Positions 40,299-49,063 of a DNA stretch of 64,000 nucleotides are shown here, one piece after another (the stretch's first letter is position 1; each line of letters starts with the position of its first letter). Location of the stretch: the NCBI GenBank assembly GCA_023488905.1, contig JAMDCQ010000023.1, positions 1 through 64,000 on the forward strand, given 5' to 3'. Source of the DNA: Candidatus Bathyarchaeota archaeon (lineage in GTDB: Archaea; Thermoproteota; Bathyarchaeia; Bathyarchaeales; Bathycorpusculaceae). Made by a program: the position numbers and the translations under genes. The notes beneath the pieces were generated by a model, which saw only the letters and a list, made by a program, of their open reading frames with translations, did not search any database and had not been told where the DNA came from.

Positions 40299-42842
40299 TT
40301 ATGGTCGCTTCTTCATCATCAATACTACTAGTAGAACTAGTACTATGATGACTAAGACGAATAGGCCTGCGACTGCGGGGATGAAGTACATGTCTGCTGT
40401 GGATTGTGGCGTTGGTGTGGGTGCGGCGGTTGCTGCTGGTTCCTCTTCGACGAAGAATGCGTTTTGAGCGGTTGAACCATAGTATGCTGCTGAACCTAGG
40501 AAGGTGACGTAGACAGTGTATGCACCTGGAACGTCTGGTTTCCAATTGAAGCTGTATTTACCGTTTGTGTCACTTGTTGTTGTGCCAATGGTTCGGTAGT
40601 TTCCGTTAGCGTCAAGCACGCTGAAAGTCAACGGGACACCGCTTGCGTTGGTTGGGCATTCGAATTGCTTGTAGACATAGAGCATGTATTGGCTTTGGCT
40701 TGCGTCAGAGACTGCTGGAACACCGTTGGGGAACCGCATCTGCAATGCGGCGGACTTTGTTCCTGGTGAAATGTCGGTTACTGAACCTTTGATCGTAACG
40801 GTTTTGCCGAATTCAACTGAGATGTCTGGTGCAGTGGCAGTGACTTGTGATGACCCTTTGCCGATGGCGTAGACGCGTTGGTCGTAGGTATCCATGGTTG
40901 CGATTATGCTGTCGCCGATAACACTGTTGCCACCCCAACGAGTAGCACGGAACATGCCGTTCACGCGCCAAATTTCTGAGCCATCCGTCGCGTTTACACA
41001 GACGTAGGGTGCGCCTCTTGGAAGCGGGTTTTCTGCTGAGTGCTCGATAGTGCTCATGTAGATTTTGCCGTCAGCGATTAGGGTTATCCAGCCCCACCAG
41101 TTATTGCCGGTGACTGGTTCGCCGTATGCGTCGGTTAGGTTGTAGGTCCATGCGGTCTTACCTGTGCCAAGGTCATAGGCATAGAGGATACCGCCGATAC
41201 CAACTGAGTACAATTTGCCATAAGCAAAGTACCAAGTGTGCTCTGCATTACCCCAGCCGTACAGGTCTGCGTAGTGTTCAGAGCTTGTTTCCCAGAGGTA
41301 TTTACCAGTTACAAGGCTGAAGCCGTAGTGGGTTCTTAATTCTTTGCTCCATACTGCAATGACACCATCGCCGTATGTATCGTCAGTAACGTAGTTTGTT
41401 GCGCCAGTGTAGTGTAGAGTGTTCAAGCCAGCGAGCCATTCGGATGGTGCTGACCATGTTTGATCGAATAGCTTTGAGGCTGATGTCGATGAACTTGTTA
41501 AGCCTGCAATGTTAAGTGCCCATACTCTTACCATCGATTGGTTGAAGAATATTGAGACGTATCTGTCGCCATTATAGACCTTTGCGATTGGTGTGAAGAA
41601 GGACATGCTTTGTTGTAAGCCTGCTGGGATAGAGACGTTCCATTGGTAGCATTTCGGGTTCGATGCATCCAAGTTCTTCATCATGACGTTGCTTGCCCAA
41701 CTACCAAGCTCAGGTGAATTTGAGCCTAATACTGCTTGTAGACCGCAGAGTGTTGAGTTCCAAAGCATCAGTCGGTTCGTTACAAGATCTATTTGATAGA
41801 TCAAGATTTCACCGCTTGGGCCATAGACTTGTGTGCCAGAGGGAACATTGGTGAAATTGAAGCAAAATGCGAAGTCAAAGGGATCCCATGCTGTCCATGT
41901 TGTACCTGATGTTGTCCAGAGGTAGTTGTATACACCGTCAACATTGTAGCTGTTCCAGTAGAATACTTGACCGAATGCTAGATACATGTCTTCTTTCTGC
42001 CAGAGGGTTTCTCCTGTATGTAGGTCAACTGCTTTTATGTCGCAGTCACCTAGGGAACCGTAGAAGCCTGGTGCTGGTCCTGTGTTGTAGTAGAGTACTC
42101 CGTTTATTATGACTGAGTTAGTGAATTTGCCTTCATATGCGTCACCTGAAGCCATTCCTGCTGGGACATCGGCCAAGAGTCCACCGGCTAAACCGCCAGA
42201 GGTTATGTCTTGAGTCCAAAGTACGTGTGCTGTTTCGGGTGCGTCGTCTTGGTAGAGTGCGATTGAGTTGTCGGGACGTGCAACCCAGTTGCCTGAAATC
42301 AGAGACCAAAGCCTCAACTGATCGTCTATTGGACGACTCCAGTATTCAGTTGGTAGAGGTTGGTCTGGGTATTGTGGTGAGGGCTCTTCTGTTACGACTA
42401 GTGTGGTCGATGCACTGCTTGCTAGCATGACTGTTCCTTTGGGAATAAACATGGGTCTTTCAACTACAAATGTGTCTACTGGCATTGCTTGTTGTGGGAA
42501 GATGCTTGTTATGGTGTAGGTGCCTACGTGGTCTGGTGTATATTGTACGAAGGTTGAACCTGTGGAGTCTGTCTTGAATGGCCCCAATGTTGTGTTTGTG
42601 CCGTCTGGTTTTGTGACGACAATTGTGAGCCCGGACCATCCGTCTTGAGCTGCGCCCACTGCTTCTGAGATACCGGTTTTGAGTAGTGTTGTTTCGCCAA
42701 CGCCGACTTTGTCGGGGATGGCATCGACGAGGGAGTAGGTTTTCATTGGAGGTAGTTGTGATTCAACTTTTGATAGTGCTCCAAATGTTCCTAGTGCTAG
42801 GACTGCGAGTAGCAAAATTGTATAAATTTTTGTGGTTTTCAT
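40299..42842 (-). CDS. Large exported PQQ-like beta-propeller surface protein 2
   Basis: The 847-residue protein has a signal peptide (IYTILLLAVLALGTFGALS, about 6-24), an Ig-like segment (GLTIVVTKPDGTNTTLGPFK), propeller repeats (TGETLWQKEDM, TGKYLWETS, TGKTAWTYN, DGSEIWRVN), a second Ig-like module (NGKYSFNWKPDVPGAYTVYV) and a C-terminal ADMYFIPAVAGLF anchor ending KKRP. It is clearly a paralogue of the protein at 36767-39283 (shared SxxYWSRPID, WSPD- and FPNGVPAVSD segments). A CTTAAGGAGAA site precedes its ATG. It is divergent from the TrmB gene. Confidence 0.85.
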   Translation of the reverse strand: MKTTKIYTILLLAVLALGTFGALSKVESQLPPMKTYSLVDAIPDKVGVGETTLLKTGISEAVGAAQDGWSGLTIVVTKPDGTNTTLGPFKTDSTGSTFVQYTPDHVGTYTITSIFPQQAMPVDTFVVERPMFIPKGTVMLASSASTTLVVTEEPSPQYPDQPLPTEYWSRPIDDQLRLWSLISGNWVARPDNSIALYQDDAPETAHVLWTQDITSGGLAGGLLADVPAGMASGDAYEGKFTNSVIINGVLYYNTGPAPGFYGSLGDCDIKAVDLHTGETLWQKEDMYLAFGQVFYWNSYNVDGVYNYLWTTSGTTWTAWDPFDFAFCFNFTNVPSGTQVYGPSGEILIYQIDLVTNRLMLWNSTLCGLQAVLGSNSPELGSWASNVMMKNLDASNPKCYQWNVSIPAGLQQSMSFFTPIAKVYNGDRYVSIFFNQSMVRVWALNIAGLTSSSTSASKLFDQTWSAPSEWLAGLNTLHYTGATNYVTDDTYGDGVIAVWSKELRTHYGFSLVTGKYLWETSSEHYADLYGWGNAEHTWYFAYGKLYSVGIGGILYAYDLGTGKTAWTYNLTDAYGEPVTGNNWWGWITLIADGKIYMSTIEHSAENPLPRGAPYVCVNATDGSEIWRVNGMFRATRWGGNSVIGDSIIATMDTYDQRVYAIGKGSSQVTATAPDISVEFGKTVTIKGSVTDISPGTKSAALQMRFPNGVPAVSDASQSQYMLYVYKQFECPTNASGVPLTFSVLDANGNYRTIGTTTSDTNGKYSFNWKPDVPGAYTVYVTFLGSAAYYGSTAQNAFFVEEEPAATAAPTPTPQSTADMYFIPAVAGLFVLVIIVLVLLVVLMMKKRP

Positions 42843-42966
42843 TCTTTTTTTTCTCCTTAAGGTGTAAATGGGTTTAGTTATGAATGCAATTAAACGCTTG
42901 CTAGTAGCACAACCACTAGCAATTTAGCAAAAAGTAATAAGCAACTAAGGTTAAAACAGAATAAAC

Positions 42967-43749
42967 ATGCTAAAAGAGGCCGATGTTTACATAGAGACAT
43001 TAATGAAGCTAGGGCTTACACAGGTTCAGGCAACAGTCTACTTAACTAACGCACAACTGGGAAAAGCTGACGTCACAAGAATCTCAAAACTCTCAGACAT
43101 CGCAAGGTCAGATGTTTACCGCGTTATACCCGCCCTTGAAAAAAGGGGCCTCTTAGAAAAGACCTTGGGCACCCCAATCATGTACAAAGCCACACCCCTA
43201 AACGAAGGGCTCTTAACGCTTCTGAACCAAAAAAACGAAGAAAACGACATGCTAAGAATCGAAACAAATCAGTTAATGCAAAAAATTCAAACAAATGAAA
43301 TCGAATTAAAACCTGAAAGTGAAGAGTCAGAATTCGTAATTACCTCAGAACTCAATCTTTACTCCAAACACTTTGAAGAACAGATCAAAGCAGGGCAATC
43401 GACAGAAGATTTCATAGCTACAACAGCAGCTTTCAAAAAATTGTTAAGCAACGATTATGAGAATTTTAAAATGTTATTGGGACGGGGTGTAAAAATTCGG
43501 GTTATAACTGAAATGGAGGTTCGTGAGGCACCGAGTGTTCACAGCAAAATCAAAGAGCTGGGGAAAACCCGTCTTTTTAAACTAAAATTCTTTAAAAAAG
43601 ACGCTCCTGTGTGCATGGCGATAATTGATAACAAAGCGGTGAATTGCCAAATATCTACTGATTTGTTACCGAATCTTTGGTCTAACAATCCACAGATACT
43701 AAAGATTGTTTCAGGTTACTTTGAATGGTTATGGAGCAAAGCCAAGTAA
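42967..43749 (+). CDS. TrmB family transcriptional regulator
   Basis: The N-terminal winged helix has LMKLGLTQVQATVYLTNAQL and ISKLSDIARSDVYRVIPALE, followed by KRGLLEKTLGTPIMYKATPL, the TrmB pattern. A coiled coil (residues about 85-120) leads into a PLD-like C-terminal domain (SELNLYSKHFEEQIKAG, FFKKDAPVCMAIIDNKAVNC), which binds effector in other members. TrmB proteins regulate sugar transport and metabolism. It is divergent from the propeller gene at 42842 with 124 bases between, so that gene is a likely target. Confidence 0.88.
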   Translation: MLKEADVYIETLMKLGLTQVQATVYLTNAQLGKADVTRISKLSDIARSDVYRVIPALEKRGLLEKTLGTPIMYKATPLNEGLLTLLNQKNEENDMLRIETNQLMQKIQTNEIELKPESEESEFVITSELNLYSKHFEEQIKAGQSTEDFIATTAAFKKLLSNDYENFKMLLGRGVKIRVITEMEVREAPSVHSKIKELGKTRLFKLKFFKKDAPVCMAIIDNKAVNCQISTDLLPNLWSNNPQILKIVSGYFEWLWSKAK

Positions 43750-43816
43750 AATCTAGCCAATGGACTCGGGAGCGGTTTTTTAGCTACCTAAGCAATACGT
43801 TCTGTGGTGTCTTGGA

Positions 43817-44389
43817 ATGATTCGAATTTACCTCGCTGGACCCGAAGTATTTCTCACCAACGCCAAAGAAGTTGGAGAACGAAAAAAGGCACTTTGCCGA
43901 AAGTATGGTTTTGAAGGCTTTTTTCCCCTCGATAATGAGGGTGAAGCCGCTGGCAAAAGCCCAAGAGAATTGGGTCTATGCATAAGCAGAATCAATGAGG
44001 ACTTGATTAGGGGTTGCGACGCCGTTATCGCTAACCTTACGCCGTTTAGGGGTCCAAGCGCCGATGTGGGCACTGCCTATGAGATGGGGTTTGCACATGC
44101 CCTAGGCAAGAAAGTGCTGGCATACACTAACGTTGCAGAGCCATTTAGGGAGCGCACAGTTAAAGCCCTCAACGGGCAAGTTAGCCGCGAATTTGACGGG
44201 CGCCTGCGGGATTCTTTAGGCATGTTTATCGAAGAGAACTGCTTAATCGATAACCTCATGATTGACGGCTGCATCAACGCTAATAGCGGATTGTTGGTGG
44301 TTGAAGAAGCGCCACTGAATCAAAAGTTTACTTTTTTGGGTGGCTTTGAGAAGTGTTTGGTTGCTGCTCAAAAGATGATGAACCACTGA
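43817..44389 (+). CDS. Nucleoside 2-deoxyribosyltransferase family protein
   Basis: The 190-residue protein has IRIYLAGPEVFLTNAKEVGE at the start, then INEDLIRGCDAVIANLTPFR with PSADVGTAYEMGFAHALGKK, matching the family's GP-F, D-s-DxviAnltp and pd.GTa.E.Gya.algk blocks. The Glu in AYEMGFA is the expected nucleophile. It moves 2-deoxyribose between bases or hydrolyses deoxynucleotides in salvage. It follows TrmB by 67 bases. The link to TrmB is not clear. Confidence 0.88.
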   Translation: MIRIYLAGPEVFLTNAKEVGERKKALCRKYGFEGFFPLDNEGEAAGKSPRELGLCISRINEDLIRGCDAVIANLTPFRGPSADVGTAYEMGFAHALGKKVLAYTNVAEPFRERTVKALNGQVSREFDGRLRDSLGMFIEENCLIDNLMIDGCINANSGLLVVEEAPLNQKFTFLGGFEKCLVAAQKMMNH

Positions 44390-44548
44390 TTTGTTACTCA
44401 AAAACGAGTAGTACTGTTAAGTAGTTTACAAATTCACTAATTTATGAATCATGTTTGGGTCCTAATATCCAAGGTATGCATAGCACCTATAGAGGGGTAG
44501 GTCTTATTGTCGGAAAAACCGCGTTAGCATGTTAACATTGGCAACTTT

Positions 44549-44577
44549 TTATAGGGGGAGGTGGTCTAATCAGAGCA
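44549..44577 (+). repeat. Degenerate module C
   Basis: CTTTTTATAGGGGGAGGTGG, then TCTAATCAGAGC, is a weak copy of the C block (CTTTATATAAGGGGAGGTGG..TGAGAG). It is an isolated copy in the 44390-44671 spacer, where I see no other feature. Confidence 0.35.
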
Positions 44578-44671
44578 CAAAACAGCCCCCGTATACAAAA
44601 GCATCAACCAAACACACAATCGATAGAGAAAACAATAGCAGACAACCAAAAAAGAGAAAGCGTTGTTTGGT

Positions 44672-45442
44672 TTATGGGTTGTATGCGTAGCTATTCTGGG
44701 TCATTATACCGTTGTCGAGTGTACCTTCCCAAGTCATCATAGCTGTCTGCATGTTAGATGGCATGTAAATGGCAGTTATGGTGTAGGGTGGATTGGGTAC
44801 GACGGGATTCTGTATGGTGACGTTCCAGCCGTTGCTTTGGTAGTTGTATTTGTTTGAGCCAACCATCATGCCCATGTCCATTTGGCCACCCGTCCAAGAC
44901 ATGCCATGCATGTAGGTTGAGGTATTGTTGTGGTAGACTTTAAGGAACATCATGGTTAAGTCGCGGATTCCCTCCTCAGTCAACGTCGAGTCTACACCAG
45001 TTACGGTGGCGCTTGTTTCACTGAAAGCTCCGTTCTGGTAGCTACCCATCCAACTTACAACTACACCGTCCTTGGAGTAATCCACAGCTAAAGAGTAGAC
45101 GGGGTTAGATACCACAGGGTAATCAATTACACAAGACCAGCTGCCGCTTGTGTAAACATAGGTTTCTGCTCCGAGCAAGCCTGTGTCTTGTTTGCCGCCG
45201 CTCCACGAGAGGTCATTCATGGTGGATACAATGCCAGTGTGGTTCGCTGCTAGGTATACCATGGCTCCGTCGCGGATTTCATCGACAGTTAAGAGCGCCT
45301 TGGGAGGAGTGTTGGTTTCGCCGATTAGGTTCGGGGTTGGGTTTTGGGTTGGCAAGTATGAGTAGGCGAGTATGCCGCCTGTAATTACAACGATAAGTAC
45401 GACGACTGCTACGATTATGAGCTTTTTTCGCATATCATTCAC
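44672..45442 (-). CDS. Membrane-anchored protein with two internal repeats
   Basis: An N-terminal membrane helix (KLIIVAVVVLIVVITGGILAY, about 6-25) precedes two similar about 90-residue units: LTVDEIRDGAMVYLAANHTG (near 51) and LTEEGIRDLTMMFLKVYHNN (near 155), each followed by MNDLSWSGGKQDTGLLGAE or MHGMSWTGGQMDMGMMVGSN and a ..PVV.NP.Y motif. The units seem to have arisen by internal duplication. The domain is exposed on the outer side. No enzyme motif is recognised. Confidence 0.65.
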   Translation of the reverse strand: MNDMRKKLIIVAVVVLIVVITGGILAYSYLPTQNPTPNLIGETNTPPKALLTVDEIRDGAMVYLAANHTGIVSTMNDLSWSGGKQDTGLLGAETYVYTSGSWSCVIDYPVVSNPVYSLAVDYSKDGVVVSWMGSYQNGAFSETSATVTGVDSTLTEEGIRDLTMMFLKVYHNNTSTYMHGMSWTGGQMDMGMMVGSNKYNYQSNGWNVTIQNPVVPNPPYTITAIYMPSNMQTAMMTWEGTLDNGIMTQNSYAYNP

Positions 45443-45554
45443 TGTGTGAGTGTTAGGTTGATTGTCTATATAGAAGCTTTGCTCACCTGCTTTTAGAGTG
45501 GTTTCTGTATAGCAAAAATGCAGGTAAGGCGTGAAACAAAAGAGGTAGGGCGAA

Positions 45555-45872
45555 TTAAAAGCCCATTATAGGATTATGCTCGTGCTCATGCTCGTTTTCC
45601 TCACTAATATGATGCGCAACATGCAACGCGAGTCCAGTAGATGCACCTGCAGCTAGACCAACAAGCAGGTACGTTAACCAAGTATAGCCAAAGACCATAC
45701 CGATAACGGCTAACACATCAAAAACGATTGCGATGCCGAGATAGCCAGCACACCAGGTTTTCATGCTCATGCCGCGGGGTTTGTTGATACCAATGCCCCC
45801 AAGATATCCGAACATAGCGAGGAAGCCGACTAATGCAAGAATCAGGTTAATCATGTTTGCATCTAAATCCAA
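45555..45872 (-). CDS. Small membrane protein with His/Glu-rich C terminus (105 aa)
   Basis: Three hydrophobic segments (INLILALVGFLAMFGYLGGI, AGYLGIAIVFDVLAVIGMVF, WLTYLLVGLAAGASTGLAL) are followed by a tail HVAHHISEENEHEHEHNP, which could bind metal ions. Short proteins of this type are found in archaea but the function is unknown. It sits in a small island with the membrane-anchored repeat protein. Confidence 0.6.
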   Translation of the reverse strand: MDLDANMINLILALVGFLAMFGYLGGIGINKPRGMSMKTWCAGYLGIAIVFDVLAVIGMVFGYTWLTYLLVGLAAGASTGLALHVAHHISEENEHEHEHNPIMGF

Positions 45873-46018
45873 ACGGGTTCACCCTTCTCGGAAGGCTAAG
45901 TTCCCCTTGGCGGTTAATTAGTCTATTGGGTGTCAACACAAACTCTAAGATGCACCAAAGCTAAGCAGAGAAACCTTTGCTAGCCTTTTTTAGGGTCAAC
46001 CCTTAATTTGTATGCCAA

Positions 46019-48103
46019 GTGGATGCACATTTGACCAATTACGATGTTAGGCACTGCCATAAATGGGCTCAACTCCTCATTGAACGTAAACAAAAACTCG
46101 ACCAAGCCCTATGCGCCATCGAGACAGGTGACTTTGACTCCGCCAAAAAACTGTCCGACCAAATTTTCACCGGCGCCCAAGCAGGCAAACAGGCGGACCC
46201 CGGCATGGCGGGTTCACTGCTCTATCACATGGCTATGGTTACCAAAATGGAATCCGAAACCCAAGTTCTCTTAAGCGAATTTAAAGTCAAGGAGCCAAAC
46301 GTTTCTGCCCAGTTGAAGAAACTATATAACGAATTTTACGATGACGCTAAAGAATTCACCCAAAGCTTTCTGCCCCTAAACTACGATGCCGATGTCATAG
46401 CCCAAACTAAGCACTTAAGCAGCGAAGAAAAAAGCGCTCTGTTCACCAAGCTCAAACAGGAACACAAAAAAGTCGATACCCAGATAGCTGACAAAGACCC
46501 CAAGGCAGCCAAAGCAGTAGTGAAGCTGTTTGATGATTGGGGTCAGCATGTGGCTTTGATGCGGCTGACTCAAGAGTACGAGACCATAAGAGGTCTTCTT
46601 GTTTTAAGTGAACTCACAAAAACGCGGGGGTACGAGGCTGTTGAAGCGGCGATGATGCGGGTTAAAGACGAGTTTGGAAAGAAAACCGTTAACATCGCGC
46701 TTGACGTCACATTAAAAGTGGGCATGCGCAGGGAAAAATTGCAATCCGTCATGCTCTCGGACCACTTCATCAACATGACCATGGATATGGAGAAACTCGA
46801 CGGCAACATGGAATTCCTCAACTGCCCCATCCACGGCGGACACCACTACGCCCAAAAAAAATACGGCGTAGACCCCAAAGTCTCCACCCTCTTCTGCAAG
46901 CACTTCTGCTTCGCCCACGCCAACGCCATGCTCGACACGGTTTTGCCGTTTCCCTTCACGCTTTGGCAGCCAAAACTCATGGCATCGGATGGCATCTGCC
47001 AATACTACCTCAAACTAGCCTATTCACCTCAAGCGCAAAACGCAGAGCGGTTTGTGCCGCTAATTATGTCTTGGAACGTTACCCGAGAATGCAACATGAA
47101 ATGCAGTCACTGCTACATCAACGCCACCGAAAAGAAACTCAGCAACGAGTTAACCACACAGGAGGGCAAGGCATTGATGGACCAAATCTACGAGGTCAGC
47201 AGACCACTTTTGGTGTTAAGCGGCGGCGAACCCCTCTTGCGACCAGACATCTTTGAACTCATCGAATACGGCTCAAAGAAGGGGTTGAAGATGGGATTGG
47301 GCAGCACAGGGTACCTCATAGATGACGCGGTGGCAAAGAAGCTCAAGTCAGCAGGCATCGCCACGGTGTCAATCAGTTTAGACTCACACATCCCAGAGCA
47401 ACATGACGAGTTCCGCGGCGTAGCGGGCGCTTGGGAGAAAGCTGTCAACGCCTGTAAAGCGCTGCGGAAAAATGATGTGCTTGTCCAAGTCAACACTACC
47501 CTGACTCATGAGAACTATAACCAAATCGATGACATCATGACTCTTGCCGAGTCAGTTGGTGTGGAAAACTTCCACCTGTTCTTCTTGGTTCCTACAGGGC
47601 GCGGCAAGAAACTAACTGACATTTCACCCCAAAAATACGAAGACATGATAACCACCACATTCGCAAAAGTTCACCGCCACCGACTCAACGTACGACCTTC
47701 CTGCGCGCCACAGTTCATGCGCATCGCCAAAGGCATGGGCTTAGACATGAGACAATGGATCCGCGGCTGCATAGCAGGCATGCACTACTGCCGCATCTAC
47801 CCCAACGGAGACGTAACCCCCTGCCCCTATCTGCCCATCAAACTTGGCAACGTACGGGAACAGAGCTTCAAAGACATCTGGTTCAACTCGCCCGTGTTCA
47901 AGAACCTCCGTGACCCCAGCTGCCTCAAAGGCAAATGCGGCGAATGCGAATACAAAACCCTTTGCGGCGGATGCCGAGCCCGCGCTTACGGTCTCTCAAG
48001 TGACTTCATCGATTACTGCGGCGACCTCCATGTCCCAGCGGCGCAGACAAAAGACTACTTAACCGAGGACCCCTGGTGCGTTTACCAACCAAAAAAACAG
48101 TAG
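46019..48103 (+). CDS. Radical SAM/SPASM protein with a large N-terminal extension
   Basis: The protein has 694 residues. The N-terminal 250 are helical (RKQKLDQALCAIETGDFDSA) and lead into a segment with NCPIHGGHHYAQKKYGV and FCKHFCFAHANAM, resembling an L-2-amino-thiazoline-4-carboxylate hydrolase-like domain (a cysteine-using fold). From about 345 starts a radical SAM core: SWNVTRECNMKCSHCYINAT (CxxxCxxC), LSGGEPLLRP, SISLDSHIPEQHDEFRG. The SPASM domain ends it (CPYLPIKLGNV, CGECEYKTLCGGCRARAY). Substrate unknown; heme-like (AhbD/NirJ) or peptide-modifying chemistry are open. The start is a GTG at 46019. Confidence 0.8.
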   Translation: MDAHLTNYDVRHCHKWAQLLIERKQKLDQALCAIETGDFDSAKKLSDQIFTGAQAGKQADPGMAGSLLYHMAMVTKMESETQVLLSEFKVKEPNVSAQLKKLYNEFYDDAKEFTQSFLPLNYDADVIAQTKHLSSEEKSALFTKLKQEHKKVDTQIADKDPKAAKAVVKLFDDWGQHVALMRLTQEYETIRGLLVLSELTKTRGYEAVEAAMMRVKDEFGKKTVNIALDVTLKVGMRREKLQSVMLSDHFINMTMDMEKLDGNMEFLNCPIHGGHHYAQKKYGVDPKVSTLFCKHFCFAHANAMLDTVLPFPFTLWQPKLMASDGICQYYLKLAYSPQAQNAERFVPLIMSWNVTRECNMKCSHCYINATEKKLSNELTTQEGKALMDQIYEVSRPLLVLSGGEPLLRPDIFELIEYGSKKGLKMGLGSTGYLIDDAVAKKLKSAGIATVSISLDSHIPEQHDEFRGVAGAWEKAVNACKALRKNDVLVQVNTTLTHENYNQIDDIMTLAESVGVENFHLFFLVPTGRGKKLTDISPQKYEDMITTTFAKVHRHRLNVRPSCAPQFMRIAKGMGLDMRQWIRGCIAGMHYCRIYPNGDVTPCPYLPIKLGNVREQSFKDIWFNSPVFKNLRDPSCLKGKCGECEYKTLCGGCRARAYGLSSDFIDYCGDLHVPAAQTKDYLTEDPWCVYQPKKQ

Positions 48104-48196
48104 AACCACCTTTTTTAATTCTTATTTTGGATTCATTAACCGTATAAGCCTCCGATGTCCATTACCTTAAAGTTAACCGCTAAGCCGTGATTCCAC

Positions 48197-48550
48197 ATGG
48201 GGGAGAAAAAACAGGTCATCTGCCAAAACCCTTCTTGCAAAACAACGTTTACCACTCCCCTAAAGACGCTGAACCTTCAAGAAAACCCGACTGAACCCTA
48301 CTTTGCATGTCCCTTCTGTTTAACAAAGCTAGAGGATTTGCCGATTAAAAGCCAAGAGGGACTCAAACAAGATGTGGAAGCAAAGGGAGCTAAATTTGGG
48401 CATGATTCAAAGAAGCCCGTTGAGGGCAATGCGTCTTGCAGGTTCCATCTTGGCTACTTAAGTGAGCGAACCAACAAAGAGCAGATTCCCGACGACTGCT
48501 TAGTATGCAAAGACATCGTTGAATGCATGCTTAAGAAGATGCATGAATAA
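48197..48550 (+). CDS. Zinc-ribbon-like cysteine-rich protein (117 aa)
   Basis: Cysteines form pairs ICQNPSCKTTF, YFACPFCLTKL and DDCLVCKDIVECML, with an ASCRFHLGYL Cys-His in between. The N-terminal four Cys suggest a zinc ribbon, and the C-terminal pairs may bind a second metal or cluster. The FHLGYLS and 'IPDDCLVCKDIVeCM' pattern occurs in conserved archaeal hypothetical proteins. It follows the radical SAM gene by about 90 bases but its link is unknown. Confidence 0.65.
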   Translation: MGEKKQVICQNPSCKTTFTTPLKTLNLQENPTEPYFACPFCLTKLEDLPIKSQEGLKQDVEAKGAKFGHDSKKPVEGNASCRFHLGYLSERTNKEQIPDDCLVCKDIVECMLKKMHE

Positions 48551-48642
48551 ATAATGCGGCAGACAAATGGCGTCTATTGGTTTTGGTTGAAGTAAAAAAA
48601 CTAAAGAAAAGAAACAGATGATTGAAAAAGAAAAATTGTTGT

Positions 48643-48984
48643 TTATTTCTTTTTCTTTGATTTATCGTCGGCGGCTGCTTCGGTTGCGGCGGGTTCTTCT
48701 TTCTTGTCTTCGATTTCAGTTGTGATTTCTTCGATTGGTTTTGGCGGCGGGGTTGTTGCCATTGTCCAGCCGATCCATGCGCCAATGAATAGAATCGCGA
48801 CGAAAGCGACCAGTACTGGAACAGCGATGAGCCAATAGCGAACGGCGTCAACTGTGCCTATGTTCAGCCATGGCAGCACTGAAATTAACCATTCGTAACC
48901 AAAGAGTGCGACTAAGTAAACTATAGCGACGACTGCGCAGACTAGGAGTATTGCTCCACCTATTGCTTGATCTTTGCTAACCAT
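48643..48984 (-). CDS. Two-helix membrane protein with charged tail
   Basis: Two membrane helices (AIGGAILLVCAVVAIVYLVA and YWLIAVPVLVAFVAILFIGA) are followed by a cytoplasmic Pro/Glu/Lys tail (ATTPPPKPIEEI to KSKKKK). No family is identified with certainty. The Lys-rich end and low complexity of the tail suggest a scaffold-like or assembly role, but this is guesswork. It is convergent with the zinc-ribbon gene. Confidence 0.55.
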   Translation of the reverse strand: MVSKDQAIGGAILLVCAVVAIVYLVALFGYEWLISVLPWLNIGTVDAVRYWLIAVPVLVAFVAILFIGAWIGWTMATTPPPKPIEEITTEIEDKKEEPAATEAAADDKSKKKK

Positions 48985-49063
48985 TTAGTGATTCACCACT
49001 TTAGTAGCCATGTATTCGCTTAATCCATTTAAAGTTTGTCATAAAATTGTAAGGGGCAATTGA

